Positions 1-9,806 of a stretch of 64,000 nt of DNA are shown here, piece after piece. A program made the translations under genes and the position numbers. This DNA comes from Halotalea alkalilenta (GTDB lineage: Bacteria; Pseudomonadota; Gammaproteobacteria; Pseudomonadales; Halomonadaceae): the NCBI RefSeq assembly GCF_001648175.1, contig NZ_CP015243.1, positions 2,480,001 to 2,544,000 on the forward strand, given 5' to 3'. The notes beneath the pieces are model-generated. The model had not been told where the DNA came from and made no database searches. It was given only the letters and a program-made list of their open reading frames with translations. Each line of letters begins with the position of its first letter. Within the stretch, counting starts at the first letter, position 1.

Positions 1-2321
1 CGCCCGCGGCGTTGGTCGCAGGTGGAGCCTGCGCCTCGGCGATCGGCAATGCGATCGGGCTATCGATGCTCTCCGGTGGCGCGGTGCGTTGCCGGCTCTA
101 CTTTCGCCATGGCCTCGGCACCGTCGAGGTGGCGAGGATGTCGGTATTCGTAAGCCTGGCGCTCGGTTTCGCCTTGCCGCCGCTGGCCGCGGCGGCGGCG
201 CTGCTCGACCTGAACGCGGCCTCTCGGGCGCTGCGGCTGCCGACGCCGATGGTGGTGGCGATCGCCTCTGGGGTGTTCGCGCTCTATGCGCTGGTGATCG
301 CGATCCTCTGGTGGCAGCGCCTGCCGGAGCGGCCGACGCCGGATTCGCGGCTGTTTCGCCTCGGACGTTGGTCGTGGCGGCTGCCCGGGGTCAGGCTCTC
401 GCTCCTGCAGCTGGTGATCACCCTGCTGGATGTGATCTTCGCCGCGACCGTACTCTACCTGCTGCTGCCCAGCTCTCCGCCATTCAGCACCTTTTTGCTG
501 GTCTACCTGCTCGCGCTCGCCGCTGGCGTGCTCAGCCACGTGCCCGGCGGCATCGGGGTGTTCGAGGCGATCATCCTCGCGGCCTTCGCCAGCGAAGTGG
601 GCGCGGCACCCCTGACCGCGGCGCTACTGCTCTACCGGGCGATCTACGTGCTGCTGCCGCTGATCCTTGCTTGTCTCACCCTGCTGCTCAGTGAAGGGCG
701 CCGCTACCTGCCGGCACGCTCGACCATGCGCACAGCCTCGGGGCTGGCGGCACCGGTGCTTTCGCTGATGGTGTTCTTCTCCGGCGTGGTGCTGCTGTTC
801 TCGGGGGTCACGCCTGAGTTCGGCTCGCGGCTCGAGACGCTCGGCTTCTTCCTGCCGCATCGGCTGATCGATGCTTCGCACTTCGCCGCCAGTCTGATCG
901 GGGTGCTCTGCCTGCTGCTGGCGCGCGGGCTGCGCCGTCGGCTCTCGGCCGCCTGGGCGCTGACGCTGGCGCTGCTGGTGATCTCCAGTGCGCTGTCGCT
1001 GCTCAAAGGACTCGCCTTCGCCGAGTCGGCGGTGACGATGGGCACCGCGCTGCTGCTGCTGGTGTTTCGTGACGCTTTCTATCGTCGCAGCCGGCTCTTG
1101 GCGCTGCCGATTTCGGCACGCTATCTCGCCGCGAGCTTTTGCGTGGTGCTCGCCTCGGTGTGGCTGATGTTCTTCGTCTACCAGGACGTACCCTATCGCA
1201 ACGAGCTTTGGTGGCAGTTCGCGCTGGATGCTGAGGTGCCGCGGGCGCTGCGCGCGGTGCTCGGCAGCAGCCTGCTGCTCGGGGTGATTGCGCTGGGCTG
1301 GCTGATGCGTCCGCATCCTCAGGCGCTGAGCATGCCGACCAAGGGCGAGCTGGAGGAGGCGCTGGAGATCGTCAAGCGCTCCTCCCAGCCCGAAGGTGGG
1401 CTGGTGATGAGTGGCGACAAGGCGCTGATGTTCAACGACGCACGCAGCGCGTTTTTGATGTATGGCCGCCGCGGGCGCAGCATGGTCGCGCTGTTCGATC
1501 CGATCGGTGAGCCCCTCGATCGCGCCGGGCTGATCTGGACCTTTCGCGATCTTTGCGACGAGCACGGCTCGCGTCCGGTGTTCTATCAGGTCCGGGCGGA
1601 GAACTTGCCCTACTACATGGACATCGGGCTGACCGCGGTCAAGCTCGGTGAGGAGGCGCTGGTCGATCTCGATGGATTCGATCTCGATGCCAAGCAGAAG
1701 AAGGACCTGCGCTATACCTGGAACCGCGCTCAGCGAGATGGGCTCGCGCTCGAGGTGTTCGAGGCCGGGGAAGCACCGCTCGACCAGCTGGCATCGATTT
1801 CAACCGCCTGGCTCGAAACCCGGCGCGTGCGCGAGAAGGGATTTTCGCTGGGCTGCTTCGACCCCGAGTACCTGCGCCATTTCCGCATCGCGGTGATCCG
1901 CCACGACGGCCGCATCGTCGCCTTCGCCAACCTGCTCGAGACCGAGCGCGGCGAGACCGCGAGCATCGACCTGATGCGCTCGCTGCCCGAGGCGCCGAAG
2001 CTGACCATGGAGTTTCTGATGATCGGCCTGATCCTGCGCTGCAAGGCCAAGGGAATGCGCTACTTCAGCCTCGGGATGGTGCCGTTGGCCGGATTGCAGC
2101 CTCGCCGCGGCGCACCGATGACCCAGCGCCTCGGCGCGATGATCTTCCGGCGCGGCGAGCAGTTCTACAATTTCCAGGGCCTCAAGCGGTTCAAGGACAA
2201 GTTCGACCCGCGCTGGGAACCTCGCTACATGGCGGTGCCGGCGGGTCTGGACCCGTTGGTGGCGCTGACCGATACCGCCGCGTTGATCGCAGGCGGCTTC
2301 ACTGGACTGGTGAAGCGTTGA
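1..2321 (+). CDS. mprF: Bifunctional phosphatidylglycerol flippase/aminoacyltransferase MprF (5' partial)
   Basis: Transfers an amino acid (lysine in the best-known members) from aminoacyl-tRNA to phosphatidylglycerol and flips the product to the outer leaflet, lowering surface negative charge. The reading frame is open to the left edge, so the true start lies upstream; about 773 residues are visible where family members have about 850. The first two thirds hold many hydrophobic helices, including the flippase stretch with SHVPGGIGVFEA. The last ~330 residues are the soluble GNAT-like synthase domain, with the DLDGFDLDAKQKKDLRYTWN region and a C-terminal FKDKFDPRWEPRY segment. The amino acid specificity (Lys or Ala) cannot be read from sequence. 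The next gene starts one base after the stop, an arrangement resembling lpiA-acvB of rhizobia and Agrobacterium. Confidence 0.9.
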   Translation, partial: PAALVAGGACASAIGNAIGLSMLSGGAVRCRLYFRHGLGTVEVARMSVFVSLALGFALPPLAAAAALLDLNAASRALRLPTPMVVAIASGVFALYALVIAILWWQRLPERPTPDSRLFRLGRWSWRLPGVRLSLLQLVITLLDVIFAATVLYLLLPSSPPFSTFLLVYLLALAAGVLSHVPGGIGVFEAIILAAFASEVGAAPLTAALLLYRAIYVLLPLILACLTLLLSEGRRYLPARSTMRTASGLAAPVLSLMVFFSGVVLLFSGVTPEFGSRLETLGFFLPHRLIDASHFAASLIGVLCLLLARGLRRRLSAAWALTLALLVISSALSLLKGLAFAESAVTMGTALLLLVFRDAFYRRSRLLALPISARYLAASFCVVLASVWLMFFVYQDVPYRNELWWQFALDAEVPRALRAVLGSSLLLGVIALGWLMRPHPQALSMPTKGELEEALEIVKRSSQPEGGLVMSGDKALMFNDARSAFLMYGRRGRSMVALFDPIGEPLDRAGLIWTFRDLCDEHGSRPVFYQVRAENLPYYMDIGLTAVKLGEEALVDLDGFDLDAKQKKDLRYTWNRAQRDGLALEVFEAGEAPLDQLASISTAWLETRRVREKGFSLGCFDPEYLRHFRIAVIRHDGRIVAFANLLETERGETASIDLMRSLPEAPKLTMEFLMIGLILRCKAKGMRYFSLGMVPLAGLQPRRGAPMTQRLGAMIFRRGEQFYNFQGLKRFKDKFDPRWEPRYMAVPAGLDPLVALTDTAALIAGGFTGLVKR

Positions 2322-2322
2322 G

Positions 2323-3642
2323 ATGAGTAGAGCACCACGAGGTGGCCGGCGCGCAGCGCTGGTGCGGGCGCTATGGGGGCTGGCCTTACTGGTGCTGGCG
2401 ATGGGAGCGGCGGGCTATTGGTGGCTAGAGCGTCCGCCGCCCCAGGCCAGTGTCGAGGTCCGCACGCTGGAAGACGGCGCGCGGCTGGTAGTGGCGAACC
2501 CCCCGGGGGCGGTCACCGCGAGGGTCGTCGTCGCCGCCACCGCGCGCGAGCGGCTCGATCCGGCGCGGCTCGAAAGCCTGGCCGAGCGCACCGATGCCAG
2601 GTTGGTCGAGTTCGAGCTGGTATCCGACGGCAGCTGCGCCGACCAGCGCCGGCGCTTCGCTCAGGCCAGCGAAGCGCTGGGCGGCGAGCCGACGGTGGTC
2701 GCCGGGATCGGCCCCGCGGCGACCTTCGCCTACCGCTGGCTCGCAGAGCAGCGCAGCGACTCCTCCCAGGCGCTCTCCGCCGGACTCGACGTCGAGCACG
2801 GCGACTGCGCGGAACCGCTGCCGGCGCAAGCGCCCCACGGGGTGTGGAACATCGTCTGGAACAACGGTGTCGAGGATGCCACGGGGCTGTTCGTGCGCGG
2901 TCTCGAGCATACCCAGGTACGCACCACCATCGGCGACTATGCCGCCGATCTCCCGACCCTGGCCGCCGAGCAGCTGCAGGCGATGCTGATCGGTGCGCGC
3001 GCGGATCTACCGGTGATCGAGCTGCCTTCCGCCCAGGTCGAGGGCGGCAGCGGCGCGCATGGCGACACGGTGACGCTTTACTATTCGGGAGACGGTGGCT
3101 GGCGCGACCTCGACAAGGTCACTGGCGAGTACCTCGCCGCCCACGGCTACCCGGTAGTGGGCGTCGATACGTTGAAGCTGTTCTGGCAGCACAGGAGCCC
3201 CGAGCAGAGCGCGGCGGATCTCGCCCAGCTGATGCAGCGCTATCGCGAGAAATGGGGCGCGCGACACTTCGTGCTCGCCGGCTACTCGTTCGGCGCCGAC
3301 ATCATGCCGGCCCTCTACAACCGACTCTCCGCCGAGGACCAGGCGGCGGTCTCGTCGATCATCCTGATCGCTTTCTCCGACACCGCCGACTTCGAGATCG
3401 CGGTCGAGGGCTGGCTCGGTGCCAAAGGCAGCGAAACCAGAACCGGCCCGGAGCTTGCCAGGATTGCGCCGGACAAGATCGCCTGCATCTTCGGTGAGGA
3501 GGAGGCGGGCGATAGCGGCTGCAACCAGCCCGGCGCGGTGGGCGAGAAGATCGGCCTGCCGGGAGGGCATCACTTCGACCAGGACTACGACCGCCTCGCC
3601 CAGGTGATGATCGCAGCGATCGACAAGCGCCGCGCTCAGTAG
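2323..3642 (+). CDS. acvB: AcvB/VirJ family periplasmic serine hydrolase (probable lysyl-phosphatidylglycerol hydrolase)
   Basis: A 439-residue protein with a basic N-terminus and one hydrophobic segment (about residues 16-33), so probably secreted or anchored in the periplasm. The C-terminal half is the VirJ alpha/beta-hydrolase domain: YYSGDGGWRDLDK, the nucleophile elbow GYSFGAD, and a late GGHHFDQDY that would supply the catalytic His. In Agrobacterium and Rhizobium, AcvB homologues next to lpiA (mprF) hydrolyse lysyl-phosphatidylglycerol; this family knowledge, plus the one-base gap after mprF, suggests the same here. The pair would make and remove aminoacylated lipid. The long form (two VirJ-like halves) favours AcvB over the short VirJ. 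Its substrate is inferred, not shown. Confidence 0.82.
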   Translation: MSRAPRGGRRAALVRALWGLALLVLAMGAAGYWWLERPPPQASVEVRTLEDGARLVVANPPGAVTARVVVAATARERLDPARLESLAERTDARLVEFELVSDGSCADQRRRFAQASEALGGEPTVVAGIGPAATFAYRWLAEQRSDSSQALSAGLDVEHGDCAEPLPAQAPHGVWNIVWNNGVEDATGLFVRGLEHTQVRTTIGDYAADLPTLAAEQLQAMLIGARADLPVIELPSAQVEGGSGAHGDTVTLYYSGDGGWRDLDKVTGEYLAAHGYPVVGVDTLKLFWQHRSPEQSAADLAQLMQRYREKWGARHFVLAGYSFGADIMPALYNRLSAEDQAAVSSIILIAFSDTADFEIAVEGWLGAKGSETRTGPELARIAPDKIACIFGEEEAGDSGCNQPGAVGEKIGLPGGHHFDQDYDRLAQVMIAAIDKRRAQ

Positions 3643-3661
3643 CCGGGGCTTATCGTCGGAC

Positions 3662-3684
3662 AGGGCGCCCCGGGCGCCCTTTTT
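3662..3684 (+). terminator. Intrinsic terminator of mprF-acvB
   Basis: A perfect 8-bp stem (AGGGCGCC with GGCGCCCT) with a 3-base loop is followed by five T. It sits 19 bases after the acvB stop and before the convergent end of mfd. Confidence 0.8.
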
Positions 3685-3703
3685 GCGTTGCGCGTCGGCC
3701 GCT

Positions 3704-6700
3704 TCAGGCGGCTTCGACCCGGCTGCGATCGAGTCGTTCGAGCAGTGCCTCGATCTGCTTGAAGCGCTGCTCGACGTCTTCCATCTGCGCCTGGATGCGC
3801 AGGGTCTGGGCGCCGTCGAGGCGATAGCGCTCGGGTTCGCGCTGGATCAAGGTGACCAGGGCCATCGGATCGACGCTCGGGCGGTCGCCGAAGATCAGCC
3901 GGCCACGCTCGGGCCCGGCCTCGATGCGCGCGACGCCCAGGCGCTCGGCGAGCGGCTTGAGCCGCGCCTGGCGGAACAGGTGCTTGACCGGTTCGGGGAG
4001 AATGCCGAAGCGGTCGATCATCTCGACCTGCAGTTCGCGCAGCTCCGCATCGAGGCGTGCGTTACTGATCCGCTTGTACATCACCAGGCGCTGCTGCACG
4101 TCGGGAAGGTAGTCGTCGGGGATCAGCGCTGGGACGCCGAGGCTGATCTCGACGCCTTGGGTGATCGGCGCGTCGAGGTTCGGCGTCTTGCCGGCCCGGA
4201 TCGCCTTCACCGCGCGGTCGAGCATCTCCATGTAGAGTCCGTAGCCGATCGTCTCGATCTGGCCGCTCTGCTCCTCGCCGAGCAGTTCGCCGGCGCCGCG
4301 GATCTCGAGATCGTGACTGGCGAGGTTGAAGCCTGCGCCCAGCGCATCGGATTGGCTGATCGCTTCGAGCCGCTTGGTCGCGTCGCTGGTGATCTGGCGC
4401 GGCGGTGGAGTGAGCAGGTAGGCATAGGCTTGGTGGTGGGAGCGACCGACCCTGCCGCGCAGCTGGTGAAGCTGGGCGAGGCCGAACTTGTCGGCGCGCT
4501 CGATCACGATGGTGTTGGCACTCGGCACGTCGATGCCGGTCTCGATGATGGTGGAGCAGACCAGTACGTTGAAGCGCTTGTGGTAGAAATCGCTCATCAC
4601 CCGCTCCAGCGCGCGCTCGGCGAGCTGGCCGTGGGCGATGCCGACCCGCGCATCGGGCACCAGCTCGCGCAGCTTCTCGGCGGTGGCCTCGATGGTCTTG
4701 ACCTCGTTGTGCAGGTAGTAGACCTGGCCGCCGCGCAGGATCTCGCGCAGGATCGCCTCCTTGAGCACCGACTCGTCGCGCTGCTGGACGAAGGTCTTGA
4801 CCGAAAGCCTGCGCGCCGGCGGGGTGCTGATGATCGACAGGTCGCGCATGCCGCTCATCGCCATCGACAGCGTGCGCGGAATCGGCGTGGCGGTCATGGT
4901 GAGCACGTCGACCTCGGCGCGCATCGCCTTCAGCCTTTCCTTCTGGCTCACCCCGAAGCGGTGCTCCTCGTCGATGATCACCAACCCCAGGTTGGCGAAC
5001 TCGACATTGCGCCCGAGCAGCTTGTGGGTGCCGATGACGATGTCGGCCTGGCCTTCGCGCAGCCGCTCGATCGCTTTGTCGTGGGCCTTGCCGCTGTTGA
5101 AGCGCGACAGCAGCTCGATCGAGATCGCAGTCTCGGCGAAGCGGTCGCGGAAGTTCTCGAAATGCTGCTGGGCCAGTAGCGTGGTCGGCACCAGCACCGC
5201 GACCTGACGACCGGAGTTGACCGCGAGAAAGGCCGCGCGCATCGCGACTTCGGTCTTGCCGAAGCCCACGTCCCCGCACACCACGCGATCCATCGGCCGG
5301 GGCGAGGTCATGTCCTCGATCACCGCTTGGATCGCGACTCGTTGGTCGGGCGTCTCCTCGAACGGGAAAGTGGCGGTGAAGCGCTGGTACTGTTCGTCCG
5401 GCGGCTGGCAGGCGAAACCTTCGCGGGCCTCACGCCGGGCATAGACGTCGAGCAGTTCGGCGGCGGTATCGCGGATCTTTTCCGCGGCGCGCTTGCGCGC
5501 TTTTTCCCACTGGTCGCTGCCGAGCTTGTTGAGCGGCGCATGCTCGTCGCTCACGCCGTTGTAGCGAGAAATCTGATCGAGCGCGTCGATCGGCACGTAG
5601 AGCTTGGCGCCGTCGGCGTACTCGAGTGCCAGGAACTCGGCCTGCTGGCCGCCGGCCTCGATCCGCTCGAGCCCGAGATAGCGCCCGACCCCATGGGCGC
5701 GATGGACCACCGGCGAGCCAGCGCGCAGCTCGGAAAGATGACGGATCAACAATTCGTCGTCGTCGGTGGCACGGACCTGCTGTCGGCGGCGCTGGCGGAC
5801 GATATCGCCGAACAGCTCGTTCTCGGTGACGATCGCGACCCGCTCGTGCTCGAGGCGTACGCCGCTCTCGATAGCGCCGAAGGTGATCATCACCGGCTGA
5901 TCGGAGTCGAGGAACGCCTGCCAGCTCTCGGCTTCGGCGAGGCGTAGCCGCAGCGGCGCGAGGGTCTCCTCGAGCGACTCCTGGCGGCCGCGGGTCTCGG
6001 CGACGAACAGTACGCGGTCCCCGGCCTCGAGGCTGGTCCGCAGGAAGCCTTCCAGCGCGCGCAGCGGCTTGGCGCTGCGCGCGTCGATCGCCACCTGCGG
6101 GATCGACTCGGTGGCGAACGCCACCGCGTGGGGATGCGCTTCGCGCTCGAGTTGCACCCTTGGATGGCGCTTGATCTCGGCGAACAGCGCCTCGACCGGG
6201 ATGAACGCGCGGTGCGGCGGCAGCAAGGGTCTGGTCGGGTCGACGCCGAGGTTGTCGAACCGCGACACGATCGAGTACCAGTGGTGCTCGGCGGCCTCGA
6301 ACACGCCGGGGGTGAGGGCGAGGCGCAGTCCGTCACCGAAGTGCTCGAATAAACTCGAGGTCCGTTCGAAGAACAGCGGCAGGTACTGTTCGAGCCCGGG
6401 CGAGGGGATGCCCGACAGCGCGTCGACGTACAGCGGCGAGCGGCGCGGGTCGACGTCGAACAGGGTCTCGAAGCCTTCGCGGAAGCGGGCGATCGCCTCC
6501 GGGGTGAGCGGATACTCGTGTGCCGGCAGCAGCTCGATCTCTTCGATCTTGTCGAGCGAGCGCTGGCTCTCGGGATCGAAGGTGCGAAGGGTATCGATCT
6601 CGTCATCGAACAGATCGATGCGCAGCGGCGCCCGTGAACCGACCGGGTAGAGATCGATCAGGGCGCCGCGAAAGGCGTATTCGCCGGGTTCGAACACCGT

Positions 6701-7189
6701 CTCCACCGCGCGATAGCCGCTACGGCTGAGCTGTTCGCGAAACCGCTCGCGCTCGAAATGGTCATTCACCGCCAGGCGCATCGCCTGCACCGCCACGTAG
6801 TCCGGCGGTGGCAGTCGCTGCATCAGGGTATTGATCGGTACCAGTACGATCGATGCGTCACCGCGATGCAGGTTCCTCAGCGTGCGCAGTCGCATCGAGA
6901 CGATGTCCCGATGGGGTGAGAAGCTGTCGTAGGGCAGCGTTTCCCAATCCGGAAAGGAGAGGATCGTTTGTTCCGGGCTGGCGAAGAAACCTATCGCCGC
7001 CTCCAGGCGCTGAGCGGCAGCGGTGTCCTGGGTGATCACCAGCAGCGGCGTCTTTTCTTCGGCGGCGAGGCGTGCAAGGGCCAGCGCGTCCGCGGCGCCG
7101 TCGGGAAGCTGCCAGAAGCGGGTCTCCCTCGCGTTGCGGGGCGGGGGAGGCGTCAGGGGCGATACGAGAGCGGATGAAGAGTCGGGCAT
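3704..7189 (-). CDS. mfd: Transcription-repair coupling factor Mfd
   Basis: ATP-driven DNA translocase that removes RNA polymerase stalled at lesions and recruits UvrA for nucleotide excision repair. The protein starting at the ATG at 7187-7189 is 1161 residues (E. coli 1148). The frame stays open upstream to 7300, but those 37 extra residues are low-complexity and basic and do not resemble the family, so I prefer the internal start. The UvrB-like N-terminal modules are followed by the RNA polymerase-interacting domain, then the RecG-like motor with Walker A GDVGFGKTE (about residue 640) and IIDEEHRFG (about 740), and the TRG region. It stands alone, convergent with acvB. A long plus-strand open frame inside it (3683-5179) is only a codon-bias shadow. 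Confidence 0.96.
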   Translation of the reverse strand: MPDSSSALVSPLTPPPPRNARETRFWQLPDGAADALALARLAAEEKTPLLVITQDTAAAQRLEAAIGFFASPEQTILSFPDWETLPYDSFSPHRDIVSMRLRTLRNLHRGDASIVLVPINTLMQRLPPPDYVAVQAMRLAVNDHFERERFREQLSRSGYRAVETVFEPGEYAFRGALIDLYPVGSRAPLRIDLFDDEIDTLRTFDPESQRSLDKIEEIELLPAHEYPLTPEAIARFREGFETLFDVDPRRSPLYVDALSGIPSPGLEQYLPLFFERTSSLFEHFGDGLRLALTPGVFEAAEHHWYSIVSRFDNLGVDPTRPLLPPHRAFIPVEALFAEIKRHPRVQLEREAHPHAVAFATESIPQVAIDARSAKPLRALEGFLRTSLEAGDRVLFVAETRGRQESLEETLAPLRLRLAEAESWQAFLDSDQPVMITFGAIESGVRLEHERVAIVTENELFGDIVRQRRRQQVRATDDDELLIRHLSELRAGSPVVHRAHGVGRYLGLERIEAGGQQAEFLALEYADGAKLYVPIDALDQISRYNGVSDEHAPLNKLGSDQWEKARKRAAEKIRDTAAELLDVYARREAREGFACQPPDEQYQRFTATFPFEETPDQRVAIQAVIEDMTSPRPMDRVVCGDVGFGKTEVAMRAAFLAVNSGRQVAVLVPTTLLAQQHFENFRDRFAETAISIELLSRFNSGKAHDKAIERLREGQADIVIGTHKLLGRNVEFANLGLVIIDEEHRFGVSQKERLKAMRAEVDVLTMTATPIPRTLSMAMSGMRDLSIISTPPARRLSVKTFVQQRDESVLKEAILREILRGGQVYYLHNEVKTIEATAEKLRELVPDARVGIAHGQLAERALERVMSDFYHKRFNVLVCSTIIETGIDVPSANTIVIERADKFGLAQLHQLRGRVGRSHHQAYAYLLTPPPRQITSDATKRLEAISQSDALGAGFNLASHDLEIRGAGELLGEEQSGQIETIGYGLYMEMLDRAVKAIRAGKTPNLDAPITQGVEISLGVPALIPDDYLPDVQQRLVMYKRISNARLDAELRELQVEMIDRFGILPEPVKHLFRQARLKPLAERLGVARIEAGPERGRLIFGDRPSVDPMALVTLIQREPERYRLDGAQTLRIQAQMEDVEQRFKQIEALLERLDRSRVEAA

Positions 7190-7428
7190 GGACGTTGTCG
7201 AGACGGCCTTTTTCTCGTGGGTGTCAGCCCGCGCCGCGATGGCGGCGCAAAGGCGAGCGGACGGGGCGCCAGGCGGGCGCGCCCTCGGACGGCAAGACAC
7301 TATACCGCCGGCAAGGGTAAATGTACTCCCCCGCGGTCGCTGACGCTGGACAAGCTGGCGCCGCTGACGGCAGGCTGTGGCCCGGAGCTCGCTTGCGCGA
7401 GCGCTCGCGGGTGGAGGCGGGACGATCG

Positions 7429-8355
7429 ATGAGGTATCCGATGAGGGCTGCGCGGGCGTTGATCCTGCTTGCCATGGTCACGCTGCTCGGCGTGATCGCG
7501 CTGTTGGTGGCGATGCTGTGGCCGGCGTCCAACAGCGAGCCTGGGCTCAGGTTCAGTGGGGTCTCCGACGGCGGCGGCTATCGGCTGGTGATTCCCGGCA
7601 CCTACACGCCGGATCAGGCCGAGCGGCTCAAGCGCTTGATCGGTGCGCGGCTCGAGGAGGTCGATGAGCGCTTCTCGCTGAAGCGCGCCGATAGCGAGGT
7701 GGGCCGCCTGGCCCGCGCTCCGCTCGGCGAGGCAGTACCGATCAGTGCCGGCTTGGCGAGTGTGATCGGCGCGCTCTACGCCGCCAGGGAGCTGAGCGGT
7801 GGCGCATACGCCGCCTTGTCGCCTACCCCGCTGAGCGCATGGTGGCAGCCGCAGTCGCCAGCGCTCGAGTGGATCGATCGCTTCGTTTGGCATCCCCCAG
7901 GTCCAAGCGCCCTGCTATCGTTCGATGATCGAGCGCTACCTTTCGCCCCGGCTCGCCTGGCGGTCGATCGGTTGATCGGTGGGATAGGCGCCGATGCGCT
8001 CGCCGATGCGCTCGACAGCGCAGGGGTGGAGCGCTATCGGATCGAAGTGCAGGGTACCGTACGGGTGCGCGGCGGCCCCTGGCCATTCGCGCTCGACGGG
8101 GCCGGCTTGCTCTCGCTCGATCACGCGGCGGTGGCCTGGGCCCAGGGCGCGGACGGCACGCAGTGGCTGGTGATCGCGCACCAGGCGCAGGCCGCCCGGC
8201 TCACCGCCGATATCCTCGCGGCCGTCGATGCGCAATCCGCCTTCGCACTGGCGCAGCGGCACGGCTGGGCCGTGCGCAGCGTGAATGGCGCGGGGCGAGT
8301 CTGGATCAGTAGCGCGTTCGATCGAGTCGAAGTCGAGCAGCCAACGATGCGCTGA
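7429..8355 (+). CDS. ApbE-like membrane protein, degenerate (FAD:protein FMN transferase relic)
   Basis: A 308-residue protein whose ATG is preceded by GGAGG at 7413-7417. One N-terminal membrane helix (about residues 5-27, very hydrophobic) leads to a periplasmic domain. The order of elements resembles ApbE: an SEVGRL stretch near residue 85 matching the family S-E-L-S region, [16 protein letters not shown] in place of the usual D-x-T-VGPLV, and a [21 protein letters not shown] helix followed by [15 protein letters not shown], matching the family DLGGIAKGYAVD…VEIGGEVRA. The acidic Mg-binding and flavin-handling residues expected of a working FMN transferase are largely replaced. Its place between mfd and sthA is where relatives carry nqr-apbE. 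It may be a decayed Nqr flavinylation factor or a repurposed paralogue. Confidence 0.65.
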   Translation: MRYPMRAARALILLAMVTLLGVIALLVAMLWPASNSEPGLRFSGVSDGGGYRLVIPGTYTPDQAERLKRLIGARLEEVDERFSLKRADSEVGRLARAPLGEAVPISAGLASVIGALYAARELSGGAYAALSPTPLSAWWQPQSPALEWIDRFVWHPPGPSALLSFDDRALPFAPARLAVDRLIGGIGADALADALDSAGVERYRIEVQGTVRVRGGPWPFALDGAGLLSLDHAAVAWAQGADGTQWLVIAHQAQAARLTADILAAVDAQSAFALAQRHGWAVRSVNGAGRVWISSAFDRVEVEQPTMR

Positions 8356-8395
8356 TGCGCTCAGCACTCTCAAGCGACCAACAGCGAGGCGTCAG

Positions 8396-9805
8396 ATGAC
8401 AGTATTCAGCTACGACGTGGTGGTGATCGGGACCGGTCCCGCCGGGGAGAGTGCGGCGCTCAATGCCGCCAAGCACGGCAAGCGGGTCGCAGTGGTCGAG
8501 CGTCGTCCGGTGGTCGGAGGCAATTGCACCCATAACGGCACGATTCCTTCCAAGACACTGCGTCACACGGTGAAGCAGATCGTCGATTTCAACACCGGGA
8601 GGCTGTTTCGCGAGGTCGGCGAGCCGCGGGTCTTCCCGGTGCCCAAGGTGCTCGAACGCTCGCGCCGGGTGATCGAGGAGCAGGTCGAGATGCGTACTCA
8701 TTTCTACGCCCGCAATCGGATCGACGTGCATTCTGGCCATGCCCGCTTCAAGGATGCCAACACTTTGGTGATCGATCCTCATGACGAGGAGGGCAGCGTC
8801 ACGCTCAAGTTCACCAGCGCGGTGATCGCCACCGGTTCACGTCCCTACCGGCCCGCGGACATCGACTTCGACCATCCGCGGATCTACTGCGCGGACAAGA
8901 TACTCACCCTCGAGCACACTCCGCGCAGCCTGATCATCTATGGCGCTGGCGTGATCGGCTGCGAGTATGCGTCGATCTTCTCCGGGCTCGGGGTCCGGGT
9001 CGAACTGATCGACAACCGCGATCGGCTGCTGTCGTTTCTCGATGACGAGATCAGCGATGCGCTCTCCTACCATCTGCGCAGCAGCCACGGCGTGCTGGTT
9101 CGCCACAAGGAGGAGTACGAGCGGGTCGAGACCGACGACCGGGGAGTGGTGCTCTACCTGCGCTCCGGCAAGCGGCTGCGCGCCGATGCGCTGATGTGGG
9201 CCAACGGTCGCACCGGCAATACCGACGACCTGGGCCTCGACGCGATCGGGCTCAAGCCCAACTCGCGCGGCCAGCTCTCGGTCGACGACCACTACCGTAC
9301 CGAGATCGAGCACATCTACGCCGCCGGCGACGTGATCGGCTGGCCCAGTCTGGCCAGCGCGGCCTATGGGCAGGGCCGCTCGGCCTCCGCCGATCTGCTC
9401 GAAAGCCCGCAGTTCAAGCTGGTCGACGACATTCCCACCGGCATCTACACCATCCCCGAGATCAGCTCGCTCGGCCACACCGAGCGCGAACTGACCGACC
9501 AGCGCCGGCCCTACGAGGTGGGTGTCGCGATGTTCAAGGAAACCGCGCGGGCGCAGATCACCGGCGATACCGTCGGCATGCTCAAACTGTTGTTCGACCC
9601 CGAGAGCCACGAGATCCTCGGTATTCACTGCTTCGGTGACCAGGCCTCGGAGATCGTTCACATCGGCCAGGCGATCATGAATCAGCCCGCCGGGGCCAAC
9701 ACCATCGACTACTTCGTCAACACGACCTTCAATTACCCGACCATGGCCGAAGCCTATCGTACCGCTGCGCTCAACGGCCTCAATCGGGTCGAAGGACTGA
9801 TCTGA
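8396..9805 (+). CDS. sthA: Soluble pyridine nucleotide transhydrogenase SthA
   Basis: Cytosolic flavoprotein that passes hydride between NADPH and NAD, balancing the two pools. It has 469 residues (E. coli 466). The start is the ATG at 8396 with GAGG about 8 bases upstream; the open frame begins earlier inside the previous gene but has no family-like residues there. FAD site [24 protein letters not shown] is at the N-terminus (residues 12-35). Next comes [16 protein letters not shown], where the second cysteine of the redox disulfide of dihydrolipoamide dehydrogenases is missing, as is typical of Sth. The NAD site [13 protein letters not shown] and the [15 protein letters not shown] motif follow. 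It ends one base from the convergent tus-like gene. Confidence 0.96.
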   Translation: MTVFSYDVVVIGTGPAGESAALNAAKHGKRVAVVERRPVVGGNCTHNGTIPSKTLRHTVKQIVDFNTGRLFREVGEPRVFPVPKVLERSRRVIEEQVEMRTHFYARNRIDVHSGHARFKDANTLVIDPHDEEGSVTLKFTSAVIATGSRPYRPADIDFDHPRIYCADKILTLEHTPRSLIIYGAGVIGCEYASIFSGLGVRVELIDNRDRLLSFLDDEISDALSYHLRSSHGVLVRHKEEYERVETDDRGVVLYLRSGKRLRADALMWANGRTGNTDDLGLDAIGLKPNSRGQLSVDDHYRTEIEHIYAAGDVIGWPSLASAAYGQGRSASADLLESPQFKLVDDIPTGIYTIPEISSLGHTERELTDQRRPYEVGVAMFKETARAQITGDTVGMLKLLFDPESHEILGIHCFGDQASEIVHIGQAIMNQPAGANTIDYFVNTTFNYPTMAEAYRTAALNGLNRVEGLI

Positions 9806-9806
9806 G

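Noticed and set aside
3683..5179. Long plus-strand open frame (498 codons) opposite mfd
   Set aside because: It lies wholly antisense to the well-supported mfd frame, has no ribosome-binding site and shows the composition expected from GC-rich third-position bias.
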